Translations under genes and position numbers: made by a program
Notes under the pieces: model-generated
What the model saw: the letters and a program-made list of their open reading frames with translations, nothing else
Databases searched by the model: none
What the model was told of the DNA's origin: nothing
Part shown: positions 31,319-38,788 of the stretch, piece after piece
Layout of the letters: each line of letters opens with the position of its first letter
Position numbering within the stretch: position 1 is the stretch's first letter
From: Patescibacteria group bacterium
GTDB taxonomy: Bacteria > Patescibacteriota > Patescibacteriia > Buchananbacterales > SURF-54
DNA: 44,393 bases
Direction: 5' to 3'
Assembly (NCBI GenBank): GCA_018818885.1
Contig: JAHIRB010000004.1
Coordinates: forward strand, 1 to 44,393

Positions 31319-33535
31319 ATGAAGTTATTTAAACGAAGAAAAAGGCGCTACAACAAAAGATACGACGACCGAATTATCGGTATGGGCATATCTGTAGAAA
31401 CTAAGCGTTCAATTGCTGCAATCGCTTTTATGGTACTAGGCGGTGTGGCATTTTTAAGTTGGATGGGTATTGCAGGTGTTGTTGGTGAATATGTTGATCA
31501 ATATTTAGCCATGGGTTTTGGTAGGATTCGATGGATGATAGCAATAATTTTAGTGATTTTAGGATACATATTGATGCGCCCTGTTAAATATCCTGTTGCA
31601 CTTTCAAATATTGCTGGTTTAGCATTATTAGTTTTAAGTTTTTTTGGTCTTAGCCACTTAACCATTCATTCTAAAGATTTAGTAGAAGCTGCAAAAGACG
31701 GCCTTGGAGGAGGTTATATCGGGGTTGCGTTTTCTTTTCCTTTGATGAGGCTTTTAGGTTTTTGGGCTAGTTTTCTGATTTTATTAGCACTTAATGTTAT
31801 TGCGCTTTTGATAACATTTAATACTACGCTTTCAAATCTTTCTCAGCCATTAGTCAAGATTCGCACACTCCAACTCAGCATTTCAGAAATGTTGCTCAAA
31901 CGTAAAATAAAAGCAGCACAAAAACAAAAAGAAACCCAAGTTTTCGAAAGTGAAGATCCAGAAGAGCAGCCAGAACCAGAGCCGGAGTTCACACAGAAAG
32001 AAATTGAAAGTGTTGAGGTTGATGTAGATGACGAAGAAGAATTTGAAGGTGATCAACTTAGTATGAGCATGAAAAGCTACACTGGTCCAAAAATTGAAAT
32101 ACCAATTGATTTACTTAACGGCACAACTGGCAAGCCAACTTCTGGGGATATTAAAGCTAACTCCTTGATTATACAAAGCACCTTAGCTAATTTTGGTATT
32201 AATGTTGAAATGGGAGAAGTTAATGTCGGACCAACAGTTACTCAATATACTTTTAAGCCAGCAGAAGGAGTAAAGCTTTCAAAAATTACTACATTGCACA
32301 ATGATTTAGCCCTTGCCTTGGCTGTACATCCAATTAGAATAGAAGCACCAATCCCTGGTAGATCATTGGTAGGTATAGAAGTTCCTAACCAAACCAAAGC
32401 AAACGTCCCACTTAAAGAAATTTTAGTTTCTGATGAGTTCAAAAAACATAAAACCCATCTTAATATAGGTATTGGAAAAGATGTTAAGGGTATGCCGTAT
32501 TTAGCTAACTTAGCAAAAATGCCTCACTTACTTATTGCAGGAAGTACAGGTTCTGGAAAAAGTGTAGCAATCAAATCAATAATAGTCAGTCTTTTATATC
32601 AAAATCATCCTGGGCAACTCAAACTTATTTTAGTTGACCCTAAAAGAGTAGAGCTTCCAATCTACAACGGTATTCCACATCTCTTAACACCAGTTATTAC
32701 TGACGTGGAAAAAACTGTCAATTCACTCAAATGGGCAATTAATGAAATGGAAAGACGTTTTGATATACTGGCAGAAGTAAAAGCACGAGATTTACAAACT
32801 TACCACTCGCTTGGCCACACAGATCTTCCGTACATAGTAATAATCATAGATGAACTCGCAGACTTAATGGCAGCGCGTGGACCAGAAGTAGAGGCAGCAA
32901 TTATTCGTCTTGCTCAAATGTCTCGCGCAGTAGGAATTCATTTAATACTTGCTACACAGCGACCATCGGTAGATGTTATCACAGGATTAATTAAGGCTAA
33001 CATTTCTTCACGTATTGCATTTTCTGTGGCATCATTGGTAGATTCAAGAACAATTTTAGATATGTCTGGTGCAGAAAAATTACTTGGACGTGGTGATATG
33101 TTATTTACTACTGCAGAACTAGGCAAACCAAAGCGTTTGCAAGGTGCATTTTGTTCAGACGTAGAAATTCATAAAATTGTAGAATTTTTAAAGAGTAAAG
33201 CAAAGCCAGAATATTTAGAAGAAGTAATAGAAAAGCAGAGAGGAAAATCACAATTTTCTGGAGAGTATAGTTACGAAGATGGAGATGAATTATTGGGTGA
33301 AGCAAAACAAGTAATTGTTCAAGCTGGTAAAGCTTCTGCATCACTTTTGCAAAGACGTCTTAGAGTTGGTTACGCACGTGCCGCAAGAATTTTAGATTTA
33401 CTAGAAGCCCAAGGTTTTATTGGTCCAGCTGACGGAGCAAAACCACGCGAAATACTTTCTGCAGAAATAGCAGAAGAAGATTATGAAGAACCAGAAGAAG
33501 AAGTTTCAGAGGAGTGGCAGGGAGAGGAAGAGTAG
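31319..33535 (+). CDS. ftsK: FtsK/SpoIIIE DNA translocase
   Basis: This is a membrane-anchored dsDNA translocase for chromosome segregation at division, 738 aa. Four N-terminal helices (about residues 25-175) are followed by an acidic linker (EDPEEQPEPEPEF). The motor then follows, with Walker A GSTGSGKS at about 408-415, Walker B IVIIIDELADLM, and the ATQRPSVDVITG block. The C-terminal winged-helix gamma domain (SASLLQRRLRVGYARAARILD) reads KOPS-type polarity signals. It ends in an acidic tail. Its leader contains the inverted repeat ending at the ATG. A RodZ-like gene follows by 16 bases. Confidence 0.96.
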   Translation: MKLFKRRKRRYNKRYDDRIIGMGISVETKRSIAAIAFMVLGGVAFLSWMGIAGVVGEYVDQYLAMGFGRIRWMIAIILVILGYILMRPVKYPVALSNIAGLALLVLSFFGLSHLTIHSKDLVEAAKDGLGGGYIGVAFSFPLMRLLGFWASFLILLALNVIALLITFNTTLSNLSQPLVKIRTLQLSISEMLLKRKIKAAQKQKETQVFESEDPEEQPEPEPEFTQKEIESVEVDVDDEEEFEGDQLSMSMKSYTGPKIEIPIDLLNGTTGKPTSGDIKANSLIIQSTLANFGINVEMGEVNVGPTVTQYTFKPAEGVKLSKITTLHNDLALALAVHPIRIEAPIPGRSLVGIEVPNQTKANVPLKEILVSDEFKKHKTHLNIGIGKDVKGMPYLANLAKMPHLLIAGSTGSGKSVAIKSIIVSLLYQNHPGQLKLILVDPKRVELPIYNGIPHLLTPVITDVEKTVNSLKWAINEMERRFDILAEVKARDLQTYHSLGHTDLPYIVIIIDELADLMAARGPEVEAAIIRLAQMSRAVGIHLILATQRPSVDVITGLIKANISSRIAFSVASLVDSRTILDMSGAEKLLGRGDMLFTTAELGKPKRLQGAFCSDVEIHKIVEFLKSKAKPEYLEEVIEKQRGKSQFSGEYSYEDGDELLGEAKQVIVQAGKASASLLQRRLRVGYARAARILDLLEAQGFIGPADGAKPREILSAEIAEEDYEEPEEEVSEEWQGEEE

Positions 33536-33551
33536 TCATGATACATGCTAT

Positions 33552-34232
33552 ATGAAAGTCTTTATACGCAAACAAGTCACATCCGAGAAGTCACTCGGCG
33601 AAATTTTAAAAGAAGAACGTACAAAGAATCATTTTAGTATCTTATACATAGCTCAAGTTTTGAAAATTCCTTCTCGACACCTTAAGTCGTTGGAAGAAAG
33701 TCAATATAGTGAATTACCCAGCGAAGTGTATGCAAAAAATTTTTTAAAAGCATATTGTAAATTTTTAAAACTCGATTCAAAAATATGCCTTGAAAAATTT
33801 AATATTGAACTTGTTGCTTTTCAAAAAATTGGTATAAGTAAAATAGATAGCCAACTACCTCCAGAACAAACAACTCGCTGGAGTTTTTTAATTACACCTA
33901 AATTGGTAAAAGCTTTAGCCATTGCGTTAGTTTTGGTTATTAGTTTTACTTATCTGGGAGTAAAAATAAAAGGAATTTTTTCACCGCCATCGCTAGTTGT
34001 TACGTCTCCTCAAGTTGATATGGTAATTAACGATCTACATATCGAAATAACAGGCCAGGTAGAAATTGGATCAAATATCATGATTAATGAGCGGCAGGTG
34101 CTTCCAGATGAATTAGGTTTTTTTGAAGAAGATATTAATTTAAAAGAGGGTATAAATATTATCGAAATAACAGCTAAAAAACGCTACAGCAAAGAAGCCA
34201 GAGTAGAAAGGATAATACAGGTTGTTAAGTAA
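33552..34232 (+). CDS. RodZ-like helix-turn-helix membrane protein
   Basis: I prefer the ATG at 33552 (MKVFIRKQ); the track start at 33483 lies inside ftsK. The 226-aa protein has an N-terminal HTH_25-like domain (SLGEILKEERTKNHFSILYIAQVLKI), the arrangement found in RodZ. One membrane helix sits near residue 120 (ALAIALVLVISFTYL). A C-terminal extracytoplasmic beta domain (SPPSLVVTSPQVDMVIN, ITGQVEIGSNIMINE) looks like an Ig/glucodextranase-B-like fold. RodZ links MreB to cell shape; no mreB is in view, so the role is inferred. It lies 16 bases after ftsK. Confidence 0.75.
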   Translation: MKVFIRKQVTSEKSLGEILKEERTKNHFSILYIAQVLKIPSRHLKSLEESQYSELPSEVYAKNFLKAYCKFLKLDSKICLEKFNIELVAFQKIGISKIDSQLPPEQTTRWSFLITPKLVKALAIALVLVISFTYLGVKIKGIFSPPSLVVTSPQVDMVINDLHIEITGQVEIGSNIMINERQVLPDELGFFEEDINLKEGINIIEITAKKRYSKEARVERIIQVVK

Positions 34233-34244
34233 TTATAATCTGGT

Positions 34245-34327
34245 AGGCGGTAAGCTTATAAGCTAGTAAGTTGTCAAAATAGTAAAATATTCAAAAAATT
34301 TACTAGCTTACTGCTTATCGCTTATTG
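34245..34327. repeat. Heptamer-period inverted array before recA
   Basis: GGTAGGC, GGTAAGC, TTATAAGC, TAGTAAG on the left; TACTAGC, TTACTGC, TTATCGC, TTATTG on the right, imperfectly complementary. The right edge runs into the recA -35. Confidence 0.8.
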
Positions 34328-34358
34328 ACATAAATATACTAATAAACTAAACTATAAT
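34325..34358 (+). promoter_or_regulatory. recA: Promoter region of recA
   Basis: TTGACA (34325-34330) with TAAACT at a 17-base spacing (34348-34353); a perfect TATAAT (34353-34358) overlaps it at a poorer 22-base spacing. No SOS box (GAAC/CTGT-type) is evident. Confidence 0.6.
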
Positions 34359-34399
34359 AGCAAAATAGAGGGTAGGATAATAATTAATAACAAAGATTT

Positions 34400-35431
34400 A
34401 TGCCAAAAGCAAAAGATACGGCACAAGACGGCGCAATTTCAGATCGCTTACGTGGTGCAGAAGATGCTATCAATCAAATTAAAGAGAGATTTGGTGATGG
34501 ATCAATTATGAAGTTAGGCGAAGCAAAAAAAATGGAAGTAGAAGCTATCCCCACTGGATGTCTTTCGCTTGACATTGCCTTAGGCGTTGGAGGTGTACCG
34601 CGAGGAAGAATTATCGAAATATATGGGCCAGAAGCTTCTGGAAAAACAACTTTAGCCCAGCATATTGTAGCAGAAGTACAAAAGCTTGGCGGAATTGCAG
34701 CGTTTGTAGACGCTGAACATGCACTAGACCCAGAATATGCAAAAAAAATTGGCGTTAACATTAAGGAACTTTTAATTTCTCAGCCAGATACCGGAGAGCA
34801 AGCTTTAGAAATTGTCGAAACTTTAGTTCGTTCTAACGGCATTGATGTGGTTGTGGTGGATTCAGTAGCAGCCTTAACCCCAAGAGCAGAAATAGAAGGT
34901 GAGATGGGCGATCATCACATGGCATTACAGGCAAGGTTAATGAGCCAGGCTTTGAGAAAACTTACTGCTTTAATATCTAAATCAAGAACAGTTGTAATAT
35001 TTATCAACCAAACACGACAGAAAATTGGAGTATACTTTGGCAATCCCGAAACGACTACTGGTGGAACAGCATTAAAGTTTTATTGTTCAGTCAGAATAGA
35101 AGTTAGGCGTGCAGCACAGATAAAACAAGGCGATACCATCATTGGAAACAGGGTAAAGGCAAAAGTAGTCAAGAACAAAGTAGCGCCACCATTTAGGCAA
35201 ACAGAATTTGACATAATGTATAACGAAGGTATCTCTCTGGCAGGCGACACATTAGATCTAGGTGTAGAAAAAGAAATAATTAAAAAATCTGGTAACTCAT
35301 ATAGTTATGGAGAAGAAAAACTAGGCGTTGGTAGAGAAAATGCAAAGAGAACTCTTAGGGAAGATAAAAAAATGACCAAGGAAATAGGTAAAAAGATTTG
35401 GGAAAAGGTCAAAATAGAAAGTATGGAGTAA
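34400..35431 (+). CDS. recA: Recombinase RecA
   Basis: RecA forms filaments on ssDNA and catalyses strand exchange; it also triggers LexA-type cleavage where present. At 343 aa the length is normal. It has Walker A GPEASGKT at residues 76-83, the DAEHALD block, the L1 region [20 protein letters not shown] (GDHHM replacing the usual GDSH), L2 [21 protein letters not shown] (QK in place of the usual EK), and the C-terminal domain. Those substitutions are in DNA-binding loops and may be lineage-specific. Monocistronic, with promoter and bidirectional terminator. Confidence 0.98.
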   Translation: MPKAKDTAQDGAISDRLRGAEDAINQIKERFGDGSIMKLGEAKKMEVEAIPTGCLSLDIALGVGGVPRGRIIEIYGPEASGKTTLAQHIVAEVQKLGGIAAFVDAEHALDPEYAKKIGVNIKELLISQPDTGEQALEIVETLVRSNGIDVVVVDSVAALTPRAEIEGEMGDHHMALQARLMSQALRKLTALISKSRTVVIFINQTRQKIGVYFGNPETTTGGTALKFYCSVRIEVRRAAQIKQGDTIIGNRVKAKVVKNKVAPPFRQTEFDIMYNEGISLAGDTLDLGVEKEIIKKSGNSYSYGEEKLGVGRENAKRTLREDKKMTKEIGKKIWEKVKIESME

Positions 35432-35452
35432 CAAAATTATAATTACCAAATA

Positions 35453-35487
35453 AAAAAAAGACGAAACGCTTGCGGGTCGTCTTTTTC
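35453..35487. terminator. Bidirectional intrinsic terminator
   Basis: AAAAAGACG...CGTCTTTTT with T-runs on both strands; serves recA (+) and the 35-aa peptide gene (-). Confidence 0.85.
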
Positions 35488-35499
35488 GTTCAAAAAATA

Positions 35500-35607
35500 T
35501 TATCTAGAAATCAAACCGTAGAAGTTTTGTTGTGCAATTAGAATTAAAACACCAAACGCAATAAATAGTGCAAGAATTAAAAGTGTAGTGAAGAAATTTT
35601 TATCCAT
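35500..35607 (-). CDS. 35-aa single-helix membrane peptide
   Basis: This gene is too short for the ORF track. The peptide starts MDKNFFTT, has one strong hydrophobic helix (about residues 9-25, LLILALFIAFGVLILIA) and ends QQNFYGLISR. Support for a real gene: a TTTACA-N17-TATACT promoter about 30 bases upstream, a terminator immediately downstream, and the clean charged-hydrophobic-polar layout of a bitopic membrane peptide. No SD is present. Function unknown; small single-helix peptides often modulate larger membrane complexes or act as type I toxins, but nothing here decides between these. Confidence 0.65.
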   Translation of the reverse strand: MDKNFFTTLLILALFIAFGVLILIAQQNFYGLISR

Positions 35608-35636
35608 ATGTTTTTAAGTTAATAATTTTCATAACA

Positions 35637-35665
35637 AGTATAACACTTCGTATTATTAGTGTAAA
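35637..35665 (-). promoter_or_regulatory. Promoter of the 35-aa peptide gene
   Basis: Minus strand TTTACA (35665-35660), 17 bases, TATACT (35642-35637). The -35 overlaps the U-run of the efp terminator. Confidence 0.65.
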
Positions 35666-35688
35666 CAAAAATCGCTCATTAAAGCGAT
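35662..35688 (-). terminator. Intrinsic terminator of efp
   Basis: ATCGCT/AGCGAT hairpin followed on the minus strand by TTTTTGTTT. Confidence 0.8.
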
Positions 35689-35705
35689 CTGTTGTTGGTT
35701 ATGTT

Positions 35706-36275
35706 TTATTCTGAAACTCTTTCCACGTATTCCCCGGTATCAGTATTAACTTTTATAATATCATTTTCTTTGATAAATAAAGGTGCTTGAAGTAGCATAC
35801 CAGTTTCAGTTTCTACTTCCTTTGTTACTTTCCCTTGAGCAGTATTTCCTTTTACTCCTGGTGGAGCAGATGTAACTTTAAACTCCATCTTGATTGGTAA
35901 GTCAATGTTTACTGGTTTGTTATTAAAATTAAGTACAGTTACCTCTGCACCTTCTTTTAAAAATTTTGCTTTCTTTTCAACTATATCTTTATCTAAGGTA
36001 AATTGCTCGTAACTTTCATTATCCATAAAGTGAGAGCCCTGTTCGTCGGTATATAGAAAGTTAACTTTACTACGAGAAAGATCAGCTTGTTCAACTTTGT
36101 CACCAGGTTTAAAGGTAATTTCTAAAACTTTACCGTCAATAAGATTTTTTAGTTTTGTCTGCATAACAGGTTTTCGTTGTTGCATCCTGACAAAATTAGC
36201 AACCATAACAGTATATGGTTGCCCTTCGTGAATTATATTTAATCCAGCTTTAATATCGTTAAGTGTTGAAATCAT
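35706..36275 (-). CDS. efp: Elongation factor P
   Basis: EF-P rescues ribosomes stalled at polyproline. The start is set at 36275 (MISTLNDIKAGLNI); the longer track start lacks support. The product is 189 aa, normal length, with three beta domains: KOW-like N-domain, OB domain (FKVTSAPPGVKGNTAQG), and C-domain ending TGEYVERVSE. The modification loop is unusual. Where most EF-Ps have PGKG followed by TKLKNL, this has RMQQRKPVMQTKLKNL, so the target lysine position falls on Gln33. It would have to work unmodified or use the nearby Arg34/Lys35. It follows rpsR on the same strand by 48 bases. Confidence 0.95.
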   Translation of the reverse strand: MISTLNDIKAGLNIIHEGQPYTVMVANFVRMQQRKPVMQTKLKNLIDGKVLEITFKPGDKVEQADLSRSKVNFLYTDEQGSHFMDNESYEQFTLDKDIVEKKAKFLKEGAEVTVLNFNNKPVNIDLPIKMEFKVTSAPPGVKGNTAQGKVTKEVETETGMLLQAPLFIKENDIIKVNTDTGEYVERVSE

Positions 36276-36323
36276 AATTATTTTTTTCACGTAGGCGACA
36301 TTGGCCAATGTCGCAAACGAAAT

Positions 36324-36554
36324 TTAACGAGTAGTAAATGGTAGTAGCGACATTATTCTTGCACGCTTAATTGCTGTAGCAAGTTTTCTTTGATGTTTTG
36401 CACAAACTGCGCTTCGTTTTCTTGGAACAATTTTTCCATACGAAGAAATAAATCGACGTAGAGTTTGAATATCTTTGTAATCGATTTCTTTAGCATCATG
36501 GATGCAAAAATGACACTTTTTTTCTTTTACATTTAGTGGAGTATTTTTTGGCAT
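36324..36554 (-). CDS. rpsR: 30S ribosomal protein S18
   Basis: This 76-aa protein has the S18 core [52 protein letters not shown], all conserved. It has an N-terminal CHFC pair plus a later Cys, the arrangement of zinc-binding (C+) ribosomal proteins, although the full ligand set cannot be confirmed. S18 binds S6 on the 30S platform, in keeping with rpsF in the same cluster. The next gene downstream is efp, where rplI (L9) is often found in other bacteria. No SD. Confidence 0.97.
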   Translation of the reverse strand: MPKNTPLNVKEKKCHFCIHDAKEIDYKDIQTLRRFISSYGKIVPRKRSAVCAKHQRKLATAIKRARIMSLLPFTTR

Positions 36555-36661
36555 GTAGTTTAGTTAATATTAGTTGTTGAGTTAACAAAGTGATAGAGAA
36601 AAGCGAACTATATCGCTTTATCGCTGTATTAACTCCATCAACTTATTAGGGCTATTTAGTC

Positions 36662-37108
36662 TTAAAACGGAATATCCTCGACCTTAATATCTTGTTCTTC
36701 GGTATCGGCATTGACATCAACTACAGGTAAGTCTTCTTTTGCTTGAGCAGCGGGCTTTGGTGCAAAATTATTTTGACTACTTTTAGATTCTAGCATAATC
36801 ATGTTTTCTGCGATTAGTTCGGTTCTGTTCTTTTTGGTGCCATCTTGCGCCTCCCAGTCTCTTGTTTGAATTCGGCCTTCAATATAAATTTTACGACCTT
36901 TTTTTAGATATTGGGTGCAGATATCACCAAGCTTACCCCAAGCAACAATGTTGTGGTAATCTACTTTTTCTTGTTTGGTGCCGGTTGCGTCTGTCCAAAC
37001 ACGATTGGTTGCCATACCAAAGGTACAGACAGTTTGTCCGGAAGGTGTTGTTCGACCTTCTGGATCTCTGGTTAAGCGGCCGATTATCATGGCTTTGTTT
37101 AAATCCAT
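36662..37108 (-). CDS. ssb: Single-stranded DNA-binding protein
   Basis: SSB coats ssDNA in replication and repair. The 148-aa protein has the OB fold (MDLNKAMIIGRLTRDPEGRTTPSG, VDYHNIVAWGKLGDICTQYLKKGRKIYIEGRIQTR). A flexible tail of about 40 residues ends in VEDIPF, matching the acidic DDDIPF tip that recruits partner proteins. It sits in the conserved rpsF-ssb-rpsR order, but a 212-base repeat-bearing gap separates it from rpsF, so it may also have its own promoter. Confidence 0.97.
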   Translation of the reverse strand: MDLNKAMIIGRLTRDPEGRTTPSGQTVCTFGMATNRVWTDATGTKQEKVDYHNIVAWGKLGDICTQYLKKGRKIYIEGRIQTRDWEAQDGTKKNRTELIAENMIMLESKSSQNNFAPKPAAQAKEDLPVVDVNADTEEQDIKVEDIPF

Positions 37109-37179
37109 ACAGTTATGTTATTGTTTGTTAATTTATTAAAATTATGTTTGATGATATTTTTTAGTTCACTTTTAATGTT

Positions 37180-37320
37180 TGTCTATAAATCCCAAATCCT
37201 AAATCCCAATTTCCAAACAAATTCTAATATTCAAATTCTAAATTCCAAACAGCTGAGATTTTGGAAATTGAATATTGGTGATTGATTATTGTTTGATTAT
37301 TGGAATTTGATGATTGTAAA
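37180..37320. repeat. Heptamer-period array between ssb and rpsF
   Basis: AAATCCC, AAATCCT, AAATCCC, AATTTCC, then AAATTCT/AAATTCC words, answered by GGAAATTGAATATTGG and TTGGAATTTGATGATTG. An inverted low-complexity array; no ORF. Confidence 0.85.
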
Positions 37321-37764
37321 TTACAAAATATCTCCGTCTAAGATTTCGTCTAATTTCTGATCCAAATCTTCAATGCTTACCTTTTTCTTTTCGTCTGCTT
37401 TTTTAAGTTCTTCTTTTTGGGCGGCAGGTTCAGTTTCTAATAGTTTTTTAGTTTTGTCAACAAAACTAGGCGCTGTTATTACTTTTTTGGTGATCAAATG
37501 CCTTAAAACTTTTGGTTCAAGTTTTATTTCATCATTTAATTTTATTAGGTTTTGGCCATCAAGATTAAATTCAACTAAAAGATAGTAGCCTTGCATAATT
37601 TTTTTAATTGGATAAGCAAGTCTTTTCTTACCCAAAGAATCTTCTAAGGAGACAATACCTTCGAATTTTGCGATTAGTTTTTTGATAGTTTCTTTGATTT
37701 TTTCTACTTCTTCCTCGGTAAATTGTCCAGAGAGAATGTAGAGTAGTTCGTAGTGGTTAGTCAT
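37321..37764 (-). CDS. rpsF: 30S ribosomal protein S6
   Basis: This 147-aa protein has an S6 core at residues 1-95 (MTNHYELLYILSGQFTEEEVEKI, YPIKKIMQGYYLLVEFNLDGQNLIKLNDEIKLEPKVLRHLI). A charged extension of about 50 residues follows (KKADEKKKVSIEDLDQKLDEILDGDIL), longer than in the E. coli form before modification and comparable to tails seen in many bacteria. S6 pairs with S18 on the 30S platform. First gene of the minus-strand ribosomal cluster. There is no SD before the start. Confidence 0.96.
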   Translation of the reverse strand: MTNHYELLYILSGQFTEEEVEKIKETIKKLIAKFEGIVSLEDSLGKKRLAYPIKKIMQGYYLLVEFNLDGQNLIKLNDEIKLEPKVLRHLITKKVITAPSFVDKTKKLLETEPAAQKEELKKADEKKKVSIEDLDQKLDEILDGDIL

Positions 37765-37807
37765 ATTTTACTAATTACGTATCCATACGAATATACGAAT
37801 ACTTATT

Positions 37808-38194
37808 TTATTGGTTAATATTTAATATTCTTTTAAAATAAAGATTTTTCGATGCAAATATAGCCAATATACCAAGTTTCAAGTCTGTTGCTTGTAGGTA
37901 TGCATAGACTTGATTAAAATCTTTTTTATAATATCTTTCGCCTCTTTTTAGTTCAAGAATAATTCTATTATCAATTAAGAAATCTAGATAATAATTACCA
38001 ATCTTGTCACCTTTGAATTTTATAGGAATATATACTTGTTCTTGAAAAGAAATCTTATTTCGTATAAGTTCTTCTTTTATAGCATTTTGATAATTCTTTT
38101 CATGATAACCAGGCCCAAGTGTGTTGTATACATCAAATAATATACCTACAATTGCGTAACTTAATTTTGGATATATCAGTTCTATCCTTTTCAT
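37808..38194 (-). CDS. GxxExxY family protein (PD-(D/E)XK nuclease-like)
   Basis: This 128-aa protein has the family signature GYHEKNY (Gly-x2-Glu-x3-Tyr region, about residues 29-35) after LIYPKLSYAIVGILFDVYNTLGP. It then has YLDFLIDNRIILELK, where the D...ExK pattern matches the PD-(D/E)XK nuclease core, and a final GILAIFAS strand. The family is widespread in environmental bacteria and of unknown biological role. It lies between rpsF and a candidate small RNA, apparently as its own unit, with arrays of ATACGAAT-type repeats on both flanks. No SD. Confidence 0.88.
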   Translation of the reverse strand: MKRIELIYPKLSYAIVGILFDVYNTLGPGYHEKNYQNAIKEELIRNKISFQEQVYIPIKFKGDKIGNYYLDFLIDNRIILELKRGERYYKKDFNQVYAYLQATDLKLGILAIFASKNLYFKRILNINQ

Positions 38195-38273
38195 TTTCTA
38201 CCTTTCAACGCCGTATTTGTAATAAGTACATTTGTATTGATTAGTAATTCGTAACGGTTTTCGTAATTAAAAA

Positions 38274-38384
38274 TTCCGCAGTGCGCCGCGGAAATATTAT
38301 GAATATCAATCTTAGCAACACCTTCCCCGTATTACGGGGTAAATAGCTTAATTAAGCTATATTGGAAAGGTTATTTTGTAAAGT
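38274..38384 (-). ncRNA. Candidate small RNA, minus strand (~110 nt)
   Basis: A minus-strand promoter (TTGACG, 17 bases, extended TGC-TAACAT) starts a transcript near 38384. The transcript has no start codon with an SD. It can fold into AACCTT/AAGGTG closing two hairpins: the perfect palindrome ATAGCTTAATTAAGCTAT (38343-38360) and CCCCGTA-TTACGGGG (38325-38339). It ends in TTCCGC/GCGGAA (38274-38293) followed by UUUUU. Known RNA families do not come to mind; recognised from promoter-structure-terminator only. Confidence 0.45.
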
Positions 38385-38390
38385 GTAGTT

Positions 38391-38437
38391 ATGTTAGCAA
38401 AAAGATGCATTGACGTCAAGTGTATATTTGTTATATT
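38391..38437. promoter_or_regulatory. Bidirectional promoter with a palindromic -35
   Basis: TTGACGTCAA (38410-38419) is its own reverse complement, giving a -35 to both strands: rightward TATATT (38432-38437, spacing 16) and leftward TAACAT (38396-38391, spacing 17). It drives the 70-aa gene and the candidate sRNA. Confidence 0.6.
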
Positions 38438-38491
38438 AAAGTATAATGATTTTGAATAATGATTCCAAGTTAACAGAAAAGGAGGGATAAA

Positions 38492-38704
38492 ATGCAGTAC
38501 ATTACTTTTCACGAATTTCTTTTGTGGTTGATATTAATCTCTGGTATTTGGTGTGCTTTTTACGTGCCTGGCATGATCAGGATTACTATGCAATCGTTTA
38601 TGGAAGGCTATAGGGGGAAAATAGCCGAAATCGAAAAAAGAGCAATTTGCGTTTATCGTGGATCCCCAAGATCATTAGTAGCAAGGTTTATTCTTCCAGA
38701 ATAA
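38492..38704 (+). CDS. Unknown 70-aa single-helix membrane protein
   Basis: SD AGGAGGG lies 6-7 bases before the ATG. The product has one N-terminal membrane helix (about residues 9-27, FLLWLILISGIWCAFYV) followed by a basic, cytoplasm-facing tail (RGKIAEIEKRAICVYRGSPRSL). No family recognised. It is an independent unit: the promoter has a palindromic -35 shared with the opposing candidate sRNA, and a hairpin terminator follows 22 bases after the stop. Like the other SD-led orphan genes it is less AT-rich than its neighbours. Confidence 0.65.
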   Translation: MQYITFHEFLLWLILISGIWCAFYVPGMIRITMQSFMEGYRGKIAEIEKRAICVYRGSPRSLVARFILPE

Positions 38705-38726
38705 ATCGGTGAGAAACCTAACTATT

Positions 38727-38764
38727 TAAAGGTCAGCACCAAGCAACACGCTGGCCTTTTCTGT
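38727..38764 (+). terminator. Intrinsic terminator of the 70-aa gene
   Basis: AAAGGTCAGC/GCTGGCCTTTT hairpin with T-run. Confidence 0.85.
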
Positions 38765-38788
38765 TTGGTGAAGTTATAATATATTTAT

